From JACCXG01 sp963834305 (GTDB lineage Bacteria; Acidobacteriota; Vicinamibacteria; Vicinamibacterales; 2-12-FULL-66-21): a stretch of DNA of 64,000 nucleotides. The stretch is taken from positions 1,426,001 through 1,490,000 of the forward strand of contig CAWIAX010000003.1 in the NCBI GenBank assembly GCA_963834305.1, written 5' to 3'. Each line of letters begins with the position of its first letter. The first letter of the stretch is position 1. The notes beneath the pieces are model-generated. The model worked only from the letters and a program-made list of their open reading frames with translations, was not told the DNA's origin and searched no databases. Made by a program: the position numbers and the translations under genes. Below, piece after piece: positions 17,771 through 25,693 of this stretch.

Positions 17771-18007
17771 AACGGCGCCCTCCGGCGCACCGGGCGGCAG
17801 GCCCTGAAGGGTGGCGGAGGGGATGCCCGGATCATACTATCGGACCGCCATGAATGGTGGCGCCGCGGCCAGCCGTGCGGCCCGCCGCAGGCGAGTGTAA
17901 GCTTGTGCCGGTGCGTCCGGCGCCCGCCGCTTCGGCCCGTGCCACGGTCACGCGCAGTCCAGGTCCCGTTCGACGCCGAGTCGCGTCGGCGAGCCGATCG
18001 CTCACGG

Positions 18008-20794
18008 ATGGAAAACATGCTTCGACGAATTTTCACGCCCCTGAACACGGTCCTGGTGCTGACGCTGACCGCCGGCGCACCCCAGCAGGCCTTCGGCCCC
18101 CAGGCCGGCCAGGCCGGCCCGGCCAAACCGCCGGCACAGCCCGCCCAGGCCAAACCCCCCGCGCAGCCCGGCCAGCCTCCTGACTTCGTGCGCATCCCGC
18201 TCGACCTCTTCCAGGTCCCTGACGGGCTCGAAGTCACGCAGTGGGCCGCGTCGCCGCTGCTCCACAACCCGACCAACATCGACATCGACAAGGACGGGCG
18301 CATCTGGGTGGCCGAAGGCGTCCGCTACCGGTCCCACCACGCCCGCCAGCCCGAGGGCGACAAGATCGTCGTGCTCGAGGATAGCGACGGCGATGGCAAG
18401 GCCGACAAGACGCATACCTTCGTGCAGGAGCCGGCCCTGATCGCGCCGCTCGGCATCGCCGTGATCGACAACAAGATCGTCGTGTCGCAGCCGCCGGACC
18501 TCATCGTCTATACCGACGTCGACCGCAACCTGCGCTTCGATCCCGCCGTGGACAAGCGGGAGGTGCTGCTGACCGGCTTCCAGGGCATCAACCACGATCA
18601 TTCGCTGCACTCGGTCACCGTCGGCCCGGACGGCAAGTGGATCTTCAACGCCGGCAACACCGGGGCGATGTTCACCGATCGGTCGGGGAAGACGTTCCGG
18701 ATCTTCGGGTCTTACCGTCCCAACCCGGTGGGCCCCTTCAAGTTCCCGCACGACCCGGCCCAGCATGCGGGCAAGCCGAGCGATGACGGGCACGTGTATG
18801 TGGGCGGCTTCACCGCCCGGATGAATCCCGACGGCACCAATGCCGAGATCATCGGCCACAACTACCGCAACAGCTACGAGCAGTCGGTGACCTCGCTCGG
18901 CGATATCTTCCAGAACGACAACGACGATCCCCCAGCGTGCCGCGTGAGCTGGGTCATGGAGTATGCCAACTTCGGCTTCTCGTCGAACGACGGGCAGCGC
19001 ACCTGGCAGGCGGACCGCCGGCCCGGCCAGTCGATCCCCGTGGCGGAGTGGCGCCAGGAGGATCCGGGGATGACCCCGCCGGGTGATGTCTACGGCGGCG
19101 GATCGCCCACGGGCAATCTCTTCTACGAGAACGGCGCGCTCGGCCCGTCCTGGGAAGGGACCTTCCTTGCCGCCGAACCCGGGCGCAACGAGGTGTTCGC
19201 CTACCAGCCGCAGCGCGCCGGCGCCGGCTTCGATCTCGAGCGGAAGATCTTCTTCACGTCGAACGTGAAGAAGCAGTACGCCGGGTCGGACTTTCTCGGC
19301 GGCAACAACAGCGTCACCGGGGCAGTCGCGACGCTGTTCCGGCCGTCGGACATCGCCGTCGGGCCCGACGGTGCGCTGTATGTCAGCGACTGGATCGACG
19401 CGCGGGTCGGCGGGCATCAGGACCTCGACGAAACCGTGTCGGGGGCCATCTACCGCATCGCTCCGAAGGGCTTCGTCTCGAAGGCGCCGGTCTTCGACGT
19501 CAAGACCATCGACGGCCTGGTCACGGCCCTGCGGTCGCCCGCGGTCAACGTTCGCGCCATCGGCTTCTACGGGCTGAAGGAGCGCGGCGCGGCGGCGGTC
19601 GGCGCGGTGGCGGCCCTGCTCGACGATCCCAACCCGTACATGCGCGGGCGCGCCATCCATCTCCTCTACCAGCTCGGCCCGGAAGGGCAGCAGCGGGCAG
19701 GGGCCCCGGAGTCGTACACCGATCCGGCGCTCCGCATCGCGGCCTACCGGGCGATGCGCCGGGCGGGACTCGACGTGCTGCCGGCGGCGGCGCGGCTGGC
19801 GCGCGATGCCGACCCCGGTGTCCGGCGCGAGGTGGCGCTGTCGTTGCGCGATCAGCCGGAAGCCAGGTCGCTCGACATCCTGGCCGACATCGCCCGCGGC
19901 TACGACGGGAAGGACCGGAGCTATCTCGAGGCGCTCGGCACCGGCGCCACGGGCAAGGAGCCGGCGCTCTACGACCGGCTGCGGCGCGACCTGGCGGCGA
20001 AGGACGACCCGACGGCGTGGCCCGCGTCGTTCGCCCGGATTGCATGGCGGCTGCACGTGCCGGCGGCGATTCCGGATCTGTCGGCGCGCGCCCGATCGCC
20101 GCGGCTCTCAGCCGACGACCGCCGCCTGGCCGTGGACACCCTCGCCTTCATCAAGGAGCCGGCAGCGTCGAAAGCCATGCTCAGCCTCGCCGGAGCGGAG
20201 GGCCCGATGCGGGAGCCGGCCACCTGGTGGCTGCTCAACCGGTTCACCGGCGAGTGGGCGGACCACGGCCTGCGGCCGGAGCTGAAGGCGGCCGGCATCT
20301 ACGACCCCGATGCCGTCGTGCTGAAGGAGGCGGTCGTGCCGCCGCCCGCGGCCGACCTGCCGGAGCTGTCGATGGCGGCGGTGGCGAAGCTCACCGGCGA
20401 CGCGGCACGGGGCAAGAGCACCGTCGCCCGCTGCCTCATGTGCCATGTCGTCGACGGGACCGGCGCGGCCGTCGGCCCGGCGCTGGACGGCTGGGGGCGC
20501 GGCAAGTCGGACGAGGTCATCGCCACTGCGATCGTCCGCCCCGACGCCGAGATCGCCCACGGCTACGAAGCCACGGAGATCCGCACCAAGGACGGCCTGA
20601 TCATCCAGGGGCTGCTGATCAAGCAGGGCGACCCCGTCATGATCCGCAACATGGGCGGGACGACGCAGATCATCCCCGCTGACCGCGTGGCCACGATCCG
20701 CCGCATGCCGCGCTCGCTGATGATGAGCGCCGCGCAGCTCGGGCTCACCGAGCAGGACGTCGCCGACATCGTGGCTTTCTTGCGAGGACAGTAA
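18008..20794 (+). CDS. PVC-type membrane-bound dehydrogenase / heme-binding CxxCH protein
   Basis: 928 residues from the ATG at 18008 (an in-frame ATG at 18017 is equally possible). A signal peptide leads into a Pro/Ala/Gln-rich linker. A six-bladed propeller domain follows (IDIDKDGRIWVAEG, LEDSDGDGKADK, ADIAVGPDG-type LYVSDW). A HEAT-like helical region spans ~510-690 (DPNPYMRGRAIHLL, DADPGVRREVALSL). The C-terminal cytochrome-c-like domain has one heme motif, C809-L-M-C812-H813, with Met ligand candidates after it. Such proteins are thought to oxidise sugars or alcohols in the periplasm and pass electrons to the bound heme. Substrate unknown. Divergent from the DsbD-like gene. Confidence 0.85.
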   Translation: MENMLRRIFTPLNTVLVLTLTAGAPQQAFGPQAGQAGPAKPPAQPAQAKPPAQPGQPPDFVRIPLDLFQVPDGLEVTQWAASPLLHNPTNIDIDKDGRIWVAEGVRYRSHHARQPEGDKIVVLEDSDGDGKADKTHTFVQEPALIAPLGIAVIDNKIVVSQPPDLIVYTDVDRNLRFDPAVDKREVLLTGFQGINHDHSLHSVTVGPDGKWIFNAGNTGAMFTDRSGKTFRIFGSYRPNPVGPFKFPHDPAQHAGKPSDDGHVYVGGFTARMNPDGTNAEIIGHNYRNSYEQSVTSLGDIFQNDNDDPPACRVSWVMEYANFGFSSNDGQRTWQADRRPGQSIPVAEWRQEDPGMTPPGDVYGGGSPTGNLFYENGALGPSWEGTFLAAEPGRNEVFAYQPQRAGAGFDLERKIFFTSNVKKQYAGSDFLGGNNSVTGAVATLFRPSDIAVGPDGALYVSDWIDARVGGHQDLDETVSGAIYRIAPKGFVSKAPVFDVKTIDGLVTALRSPAVNVRAIGFYGLKERGAAAVGAVAALLDDPNPYMRGRAIHLLYQLGPEGQQRAGAPESYTDPALRIAAYRAMRRAGLDVLPAAARLARDADPGVRREVALSLRDQPEARSLDILADIARGYDGKDRSYLEALGTGATGKEPALYDRLRRDLAAKDDPTAWPASFARIAWRLHVPAAIPDLSARARSPRLSADDRRLAVDTLAFIKEPAASKAMLSLAGAEGPMREPATWWLLNRFTGEWADHGLRPELKAAGIYDPDAVVLKEAVVPPPAADLPELSMAAVAKLTGDAARGKSTVARCLMCHVVDGTGAAVGPALDGWGRGKSDEVIATAIVRPDAEIAHGYEATEIRTKDGLIIQGLLIKQGDPVMIRNMGGTTQIIPADRVATIRRMPRSLMMSAAQLGLTEQDVADIVAFLRGQ

Positions 20795-20828
20795 CAACTT
20801 CCAACGCCCAACGCCCAAAGCCCAAGTT

Positions 20829-20861
20829 GGGAGTTTTGGGAGTTGGGCATTGGGAATTGGG
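20829..20861 (+). repeat. Five-tract G3 motif (G-quadruplex potential) downstream of the PVC gene
   Basis: Five GGG tracts at 20829, 20838, 20845, 20852 and 20859 with loops of 6, 4, 4 and 4 nt on the plus strand, 34 bp after the stop of the upstream gene. The motif is preceded by CCCAACG/CCCAAAG units on the same strand, so it can also pair with itself as a hairpin. Confidence 0.85.
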
Positions 20862-20906
20862 AGTTGATCGAGCTCCGTGAGAAAGATGCCCAACGCCCAA
20901 TGCAAA

Positions 20907-20951
20907 GGGCGAAGGGCGAAGGGCGAAGGGCGAAGGGCGAAGGGCGAAGGG
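20907..20951 (+). repeat. GGGCGAA heptanucleotide tandem repeat, 6+ copies
   Basis: Six perfect 7-bp units and a partial seventh. Same 7-nt period as the CCCAACN and TTGGTAN arrays nearby. Confidence 0.95.
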
Positions 20952-21025
20952 CCAACGCGCGGCGCGCGGCGGACGAGCCATATCGGCCTGCCGGCGCGAT
21001 TCGGCTAGCGCGAGGGCGGCAGTCT

Positions 21026-21173
21026 AAAAATGCGCCGCAGGCGCTCCGGCCGCGCAGGCGCCGTTTCGCCACTGACGCCGGGATCGCCCGGCTGCCCAAC
21101 TGATTGCGCACCGGCTTCCGGATCACCCAGCCGGAGCGGGCACCGTCAGCGCTCTCGCCGGCGGCGCATTTTT
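21026..21173. mobile_element. 148-bp element with perfect 13-bp terminal inverted repeats, copy 1
   Basis: AAAAATGCGCCGC (21026-21038) and its exact complement GCGGCGCATTTTT (21161-21173) bound a 123-bp interior. A second copy lies at 21911-22058. The shape is that of a MITE or REP-like non-autonomous element. No target-site duplication is obvious, and the homology between copies extends outside the inverted ends. Confidence 0.5.
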
Positions 21174-21407
21174 CCGCGCGTAGGCCGAGGCGCGGCAGGG
21201 CCGATGTGGCTCGGCCGCCAAGAAGCGCCGCCCACGGGACCTTCAGATCAATTCCCAATTCCCAACGCCCAACGGCACCAGTCGCAGCGAGTGCGGTGCA
21301 CGAAAGTCGTCGAGCTCACCGGCGGCGCACGGCGGGTGAGCCATGGCGCGCTGCCGGCGCAGTGCGGCTGGCGCGACAGCGTCGGTCCACGAATGCGCTG
21401 GATGTTT

Positions 21408-21451
21408 GGTCGCCCGGGTCGCCCGGGTCGCCCGGGTCGCCCGGGTCGCCC
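21408..21451 (+). repeat. GGTCGCCCG 9-bp tandem repeat, ~5 copies
   Basis: Four perfect 9-bp units and a nearly complete fifth, immediately after module X copy 1. Open in all frames, but no gene is recognisable around it. Confidence 0.95.
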
Positions 21452-21910
21452 AAATGAGCCGTGCCGGCACTGCCCGGTCCGGGGCCCGCTTCCGCGAGGC
21501 GGGAACGCGGCCTGCGCTCGTGCTCTCGCTGCGCTCGCTGCCGCGGCGAGTAGGGATGGCCAGGGCGACAAGCGCCAGGCGCACCGATGCGCCGGTGGTT
21601 GAACGCGGACGACACGGATCACACGGACCGGACTCGCCGCGAGGAATCGCTCCGCCCGCGTTCCGGCTGCGCGGCGTGTCGCCTCGCTCCAAGGTCCGCC
21701 GGCCGGTCAGCACCGGCACGTCTCCTCTGGGCGACGTGGTGGCGCGCGGGCTCTCGCTGCCTCAACGCCCAACTCCCAACGCCCAACCCCCAACGGCACC
21801 AGTCGCAGCGAGTGCGGTGCACGAGTGTCGTCGAGCTCACCGGCGGCGCACGGCGGGTGAGCCATGGCGCGCTGCCGGCGCAGTGCGGCTAGCGCGACAG
21901 CGGCAGTCTG

Positions 21911-22058
21911 AAAAATGCGCCGCAGGCGCTCCGGCCGCGCAGGCGCCCATTCGCCACTGACGCCCGGATCACCTGAGTGCCCAACTGATTGCGCACCGGC
22001 TTCCGCATCACCCCAGCCGGAGCGGATATCGGCAGGTCATCGCCGGAGGCGCATTTTT
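21911..22058. mobile_element. 148-bp inverted-repeat-bounded element, copy 2
   Basis: Same length and flanks as the copy at 21026-21173. The left arm is identical and the right arm differs at one of 13 positions (GAGGCGCATTTTT). The interior differs at scattered sites, so the copies are old rather than a recent duplication. Confidence 0.5.
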
Positions 22059-22384
22059 CCGCGCGTGGGCCGAGGCGCGGCAGGGCGACATGGCTGGGCC
22101 GCCAAGAAGCGCCGCTCACGGCGCTCGAAGTGCCAACACCGGCAGGCGCGGGGCGAACATCCGTCTGTATGCCAGCGAGCCGCAACGCCGGATGACGAGA
22201 TGCGCGTCGAATGCAGCGGGCGCCCCATCACGGGCTGACGGGCCGAGGCGCGGCAGGGCCGAGGTGGCTCGGCCGCCAGAAAGCGCCGCCCACGGGACCT
22301 TCAGATCAATTCCCAACGCCCAACGCCCAATTCCCAAGGGTCCCCGAGCCTTTGACATTGGGAGTTGATGTTCTGGCCGGGAAT

Positions 22385-22412
22385 TTGGTAGTTGGTATTT
22401 GGTAATTGGTAG
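22385..22412 (+). repeat. TTGGTAN heptanucleotide array
   Basis: Four contiguous 7-bp units, TTGGTA plus a variable seventh base (G, T, A, G), then TTTGGCG leading directly into the 19-bp repeats. Confidence 0.9.
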
Positions 22413-22413
22413 T

Positions 22414-22489
22414 TTGGCGAGCCAACAGTACATTGGCGAGCCATCGGTATTGTGGCGAGCCACCGGTGATTTGGCGAAGCAAGAGGTGA
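22414..22489 (+). promoter_or_regulatory. Four 19-bp direct repeats with TGGC-GA-GCCA cores in the leader of the FAD oxidase
   Basis: Units at 22414, 22433, 22452 and 22471 have no gaps. The first three contain the palindrome TGGCGAGCCA, and its outer pair changes together (T...A in unit 1, G...C in unit 3). The fourth is degenerate and contains the likely ribosome-binding AAGAGG. The array ends 5 bp before the ATG. Spacing of 19 bp (about two helical turns) fits a multi-site operator. Confidence 0.6.
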
Positions 22490-22494
22490 CGCAG

Positions 22495-23889
22495 ATGATC
22501 GCTCACACCGCCATCCGTGAACTGCAGACGCGCTTCTCGGGCCAGCTCCTCTCCCTCGGCGACAGCGGCTACGACGCCGCCCGCGCCGTCTTCAACACCA
22601 TGATCGATCGCCGGCCGGCGCTGATCGCCCAGTGCGGGAGCGCGGAAGACGTGGCGGCCGCCCTCACGTTCGCGCGCCAGCAGCAGCTGCTGGTCTCGGT
22701 CAAGTGCACGGGGCACAACGTCGCCGGCTTTGCCGTCTGCGACGACGGCCTGGTCATCGACCTGTGCCCGATGAAGCAGATTCTGGTCGACTCGGCGGGC
22801 CGCACCGTCCGCGCCGGTGCCGGCTGCACGTGGGGCGAAGTCAACGACGCGCTGCAGCCGCACGGGCTGGCCGCGGCCGGCGGCTTCGTCTCGATCACCG
22901 GCGTGTCGGGGCTGACCCTCGGTGGCGGTCTCGGCTGGCTCGTGCGGAAGTACGGGCTCGCGCTCGACAACATGCGCTCCGCGCGCGTCGTCCTTGCCGA
23001 CGGGCGCGTCGTGTCGGCAAGCCCCACGGAGCACGACGACCTGTTCTGGGCCCTTCGCGGCGGCGGTGGCAACTTCGGCATCGTCACGGAGTTCGAGTTC
23101 GCTGCCCACCCCGCCGGCACCGCGCTTGGCGGCGTCGTGCTGCATCCGTTTGCCAACGCCCGCGACGCGCTGCGGCAGTGGCGCGGCTTCGAGCGCACCG
23201 CGCCGGAGGAGTTCACGGGGGGTGCGTTCCTGTTGCATTTTCCGCAGGATCCGTCCGCGCCGGAGGCGCTTCGCGGCGCGCCTGTCGTCGGCCTTGGCGG
23301 CGTTTACGCCGGCGCGGGTCCGGAAGCCGAGCGTGTGGTCGCGCCGCTCCGGGCGTATGGCCCGCCGCTCGTGGACATGTTCCAGCCCGGCCCCTACAAC
23401 CAGATCCAGCGGATGGCCGACTTCGCGTTTCCTCCCGGGCTGCGCAACTATTGGAAGTCCGGCTACCTGACCGCGCTGAGCGACGAGGCCATCGACGTGA
23501 TGGTCGATCACTTCACCCGCGTCCCGTCGCCGCGGACCGTCGTCGTGCTCGAGCACAACGGCGACGGCGCCCTGGAGCGCGTACCGGACGCCGCCACGTC
23601 GTTCGGGCACCGGCACTGGCCGTACAACTTCGTGGTGACCTCGGCGTGGGCCGATCCGCAGGATGACGAGCGCAACATCGCGTGGACGCGTGGACTGCAC
23701 GAGGCAATGCGCCCGTTCCTTGCCAGCGCCGCCTACCTGAACTACTACGCGGGGGACGAGGGGCAGGAGGGGCTCGAAGCGGCGTACGGCATGGACAAGC
23801 TGCGGCGCCTGGCCGTGTTGAAGACGAAGTACGATCCCGGCAACGTGTTCCGGATGAACCAGAACGTGGCGCCGGCCGCAACGGCGTAG
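22495..23889 (+). CDS. FAD-linked oxidase, PCMH/BBE family
   Basis: 464 residues from the ATG at 22495 (AAGAGG upstream). Longer in-frame starts at 22399 would translate the leader repeats and are unlikely. The PCMH FAD domain has KCTGHNVAGFA, where H74 is the expected 8-alpha-histidyl attachment. GVSGLTLGGGLGWL is the pyrophosphate loop, and RGGGGNFGIVTEFEF is typical of the family. The C-terminus is a BBE domain ending YDPGNVFRMNQNV. The second covalent cysteine of berberine-bridge enzymes is replaced (GGFVSITG), so single covalent attachment is expected. Relatives oxidise sugars, oligosaccharides or secondary metabolites. Cytoplasmic: no signal peptide. Confidence 0.88.
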   Translation: MIAHTAIRELQTRFSGQLLSLGDSGYDAARAVFNTMIDRRPALIAQCGSAEDVAAALTFARQQQLLVSVKCTGHNVAGFAVCDDGLVIDLCPMKQILVDSAGRTVRAGAGCTWGEVNDALQPHGLAAAGGFVSITGVSGLTLGGGLGWLVRKYGLALDNMRSARVVLADGRVVSASPTEHDDLFWALRGGGGNFGIVTEFEFAAHPAGTALGGVVLHPFANARDALRQWRGFERTAPEEFTGGAFLLHFPQDPSAPEALRGAPVVGLGGVYAGAGPEAERVVAPLRAYGPPLVDMFQPGPYNQIQRMADFAFPPGLRNYWKSGYLTALSDEAIDVMVDHFTRVPSPRTVVVLEHNGDGALERVPDAATSFGHRHWPYNFVVTSAWADPQDDERNIAWTRGLHEAMRPFLASAAYLNYYAGDEGQEGLEAAYGMDKLRRLAVLKTKYDPGNVFRMNQNVAPAATA

Positions 23890-23965
23890 CTCGGGCGAAC
23901 GATACGGCAGCAGGCCAGCGTCGTTTCAGGCGATAGCGCGGCGACTTCTGATACGCTGCCACGCC

Positions 23966-24908
23966 ATGGAGACGACACGCTGACCCGCCTCACGCGGCGG
24001 GAGTTCGCTGCCCTGGCCACGTCCGCGGCCGCCATGCTCGGGTCCCGCAGCGCGGCGGCCTCAGCACCCGCCGCGGTCACCGCCGCGGACGTGGTCGAGC
24101 GCATCAGAAACGGCCTCGGGGGCGATCCAAAGCCCGACACCGTCGATGCCATCAAGGCCGGCGACCCTGCCACGACGATTACCGGCATCGTCACCACCGC
24201 GATGGCCTCGCTGGCCGTGCTGCGGCAGGCAGTCGAGCGCGGCGCCAACATGGTCGTCACCTGTGAGCCGGCGTTCTACGGCAGGAGCGACGCGCGCGCG
24301 GCGCCCGCCGGGCGCGGCGGGGGACGGGGGAGTGCGAACCCGCCGCCAGCGGCCCCGCCTGCCGATCCCGTCTACGCGGCCAAGAACGACTTCATCGACA
24401 AGCACCGGCTCGTCATCCTGCGGCTGTCCGACGGCTGGCGGCCCGCCGCCCCGATCCGTTCGTCCAGGGCTTCGCGGCGGCGCTGGGCTGGACGGATCGC
24501 CAGGTCCCGGCAGGCGGCGCACGCTACGAAATTCCCGCCGTGTCCCTCGAGACCCTTGCCGGGCACGTCAAGGCACGCCTGTCGAGCCGCGGCGGCGTCC
24601 GTGTCGTGGGCGACCGGGCGACGCGCGTGCAGCGCGTGGCGCTGCTGCCTGGCTCGACGCCGCTCGCCGCGGCGCTCGACGCCCTGCCGGCGGTGGACGT
24701 CGTCGTGGCCGGCGAGGTGCGCGAATGGGAGTCGGTCGAATACGCGCGTGACGTGGCGTTCTCGGGGCACAAGAAGGGCCTCATCCTGGTCGGCCGTGTC
24801 GTGTCGGAAGAGGGCGGGATGTATGCCTGCGCGACCTGGCTCGGCTCGTTGATCCCCGTCCCGGTTCGCCATCTTGCCGGCAGCGATCCGTACTGGAGGC
24901 CGGCATGA
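23966..24908 (+). CDS. NIF3-like protein, Tat-exported copy, frameshifted
   Basis: Reading resumes across a one-base loss in the G run near 24441: DGWR continues as ARRPDPFVQGF two frames over. The product begins with a twin-arginine leader (LTRLTRREFAALATSAAAM), then a NIF3/DUF34 domain (VVERIRNGLGG, ITGIVTTAMASL, VTCEPAFYG ... VVVAGEVREWESVEY). The only nearby ATG (23966) is itself one base out of frame with the leader, so a second slip may exist; otherwise a CTG at 23980 would be the start. About 310 residues when repaired. It ends with an ATGA overlap into a paralogue, which argues the gene was recently functional. NIF3 proteins bind two metals; the reaction is unsettled. Confidence 0.7.
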
Positions 24909-25693
24909 CCGCGGCGGACGTCGTCGAGCGGATCAAGAAGCACCTGGGCGCGCCGTGGCGCGATGCCACCTATCGCGACACCTACAAGTTCGGCGGGCCG
25001 GACACTACGGTCAAAGGCATTGCCACCACCGCGTTCGTGACCGTCGAGGTGGTCCAGCGCGCCGCGGCTGCCGGGCTGAACATGATCATTCCCCACGAGG
25101 CCACGTTCTGGAGCGACCGGGACGACACGGCGATGGTCAGCGGCGACCCGGTCTATGCGTCGAAGGCCGCCTTGATGCGGCGGCACGACATCGTGGTCTT
25201 CCGCCTGCACGATCACATGCACGTTCAGCGGCCCGACTTCACCTACGTCGGCTCGGCGCGCGACATCGGCCTCGACAGCCGCCACGAGACGGAGCCGGGC
25301 TCGCACCGGTTCGTGGTCCCGGAGACCACGCTCGGGGCGCTTGCGGCTTCAGTGCAGCGGCACTCCGGCGCGCGCGCGCTGCGCGTCGTGGGAGACCCTG
25401 CGGCGAAGGTGAGCCGGATTCAGCTCGGCGTCGGCTACGCGACCCCGGTTCTCGCGGCGCCTGGTGTGGACGTCGTGATCACCGGTGAGCAGCAGGAAGC
25501 CGATGGCGGCTTCGACAACGCGGCCTATGCGCTCGATGCCGCCGCGTCGGGAGTGCCCAAGGGCCTGATCGTCCTTGGACACGTGGTGTCGGAAGAGGCC
25601 GGGATGCTCGAGATGGCCGGGTGGATCCGGGGCTTCGTCCCGGAGGTCCCGGTGCAGCTGGTGAAGGCGGGGGAGCCGTTCTGGACGCTCTGA
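24905..25693 (+). CDS. NIF3-like dinuclear metal-centre protein
   Basis: 262 residues. MTAADVVERIKKHLG opens the domain. TTVKGIATTAFVTVEVVQ and NMIIPHEATFW supply the first metal-site histidine. FRLHDHMH and VVITGEQQEAD complete the typical acidic/His set. Unlike its upstream paralogue it has no export signal. The start ATG overlaps the paralogue's stop, and the two are clearly a tandem duplication that diverged in location (exported versus cytoplasmic). NIF3 family members form toroidal hexamers. Enzymatic role not established. Confidence 0.85.
   Translation: MTAADVVERIKKHLGAPWRDATYRDTYKFGGPDTTVKGIATTAFVTVEVVQRAAAAGLNMIIPHEATFWSDRDDTAMVSGDPVYASKAALMRRHDIVVFRLHDHMHVQRPDFTYVGSARDIGLDSRHETEPGSHRFVVPETTLGALAASVQRHSGARALRVVGDPAAKVSRIQLGVGYATPVLAAPGVDVVITGEQQEADGGFDNAAYALDAAASGVPKGLIVLGHVVSEEAGMLEMAGWIRGFVPEVPVQLVKAGEPFWTL

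Larger units (their letters stand above)
20795..22494. repeat. Gene-free 1.7-kb repeat island
   Basis: No reading frame here resembles a protein. The segment is a mosaic of heptanucleotide arrays (CCCAACN, GGGCGAA, TTGGTAN), a 9-bp array, two alternating modules and 19-bp direct repeats. Module X (120 bp) lies at 21262-21381 and 21783-21902, with a degenerate copy at about 20961-21015. Module Y (~230 bp) lies at 21016-21255 and 21900-22127, with a tail copy at 22237-22315. At 21783-22127 X and Y are directly joined, giving an X-Y unit. Module X holds a GCTCACC/GGTGAGC inverted repeat. No transposase or RNA gene was identified. Confidence 0.85.

Noticed and set aside
21016..22127. Insertion sequence
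   Set aside because: No transposase frame or target duplication; the modules are described as repeats only.
22414..22489. CRISPR-like array
   Set aside because: The repeats are contiguous with no spacers and there are no cas genes in the window.
22306..23700. 464-codon open frame on the minus strand
   Set aside because: Antisense of the FAD oxidase and its repeat leader; no protein features.
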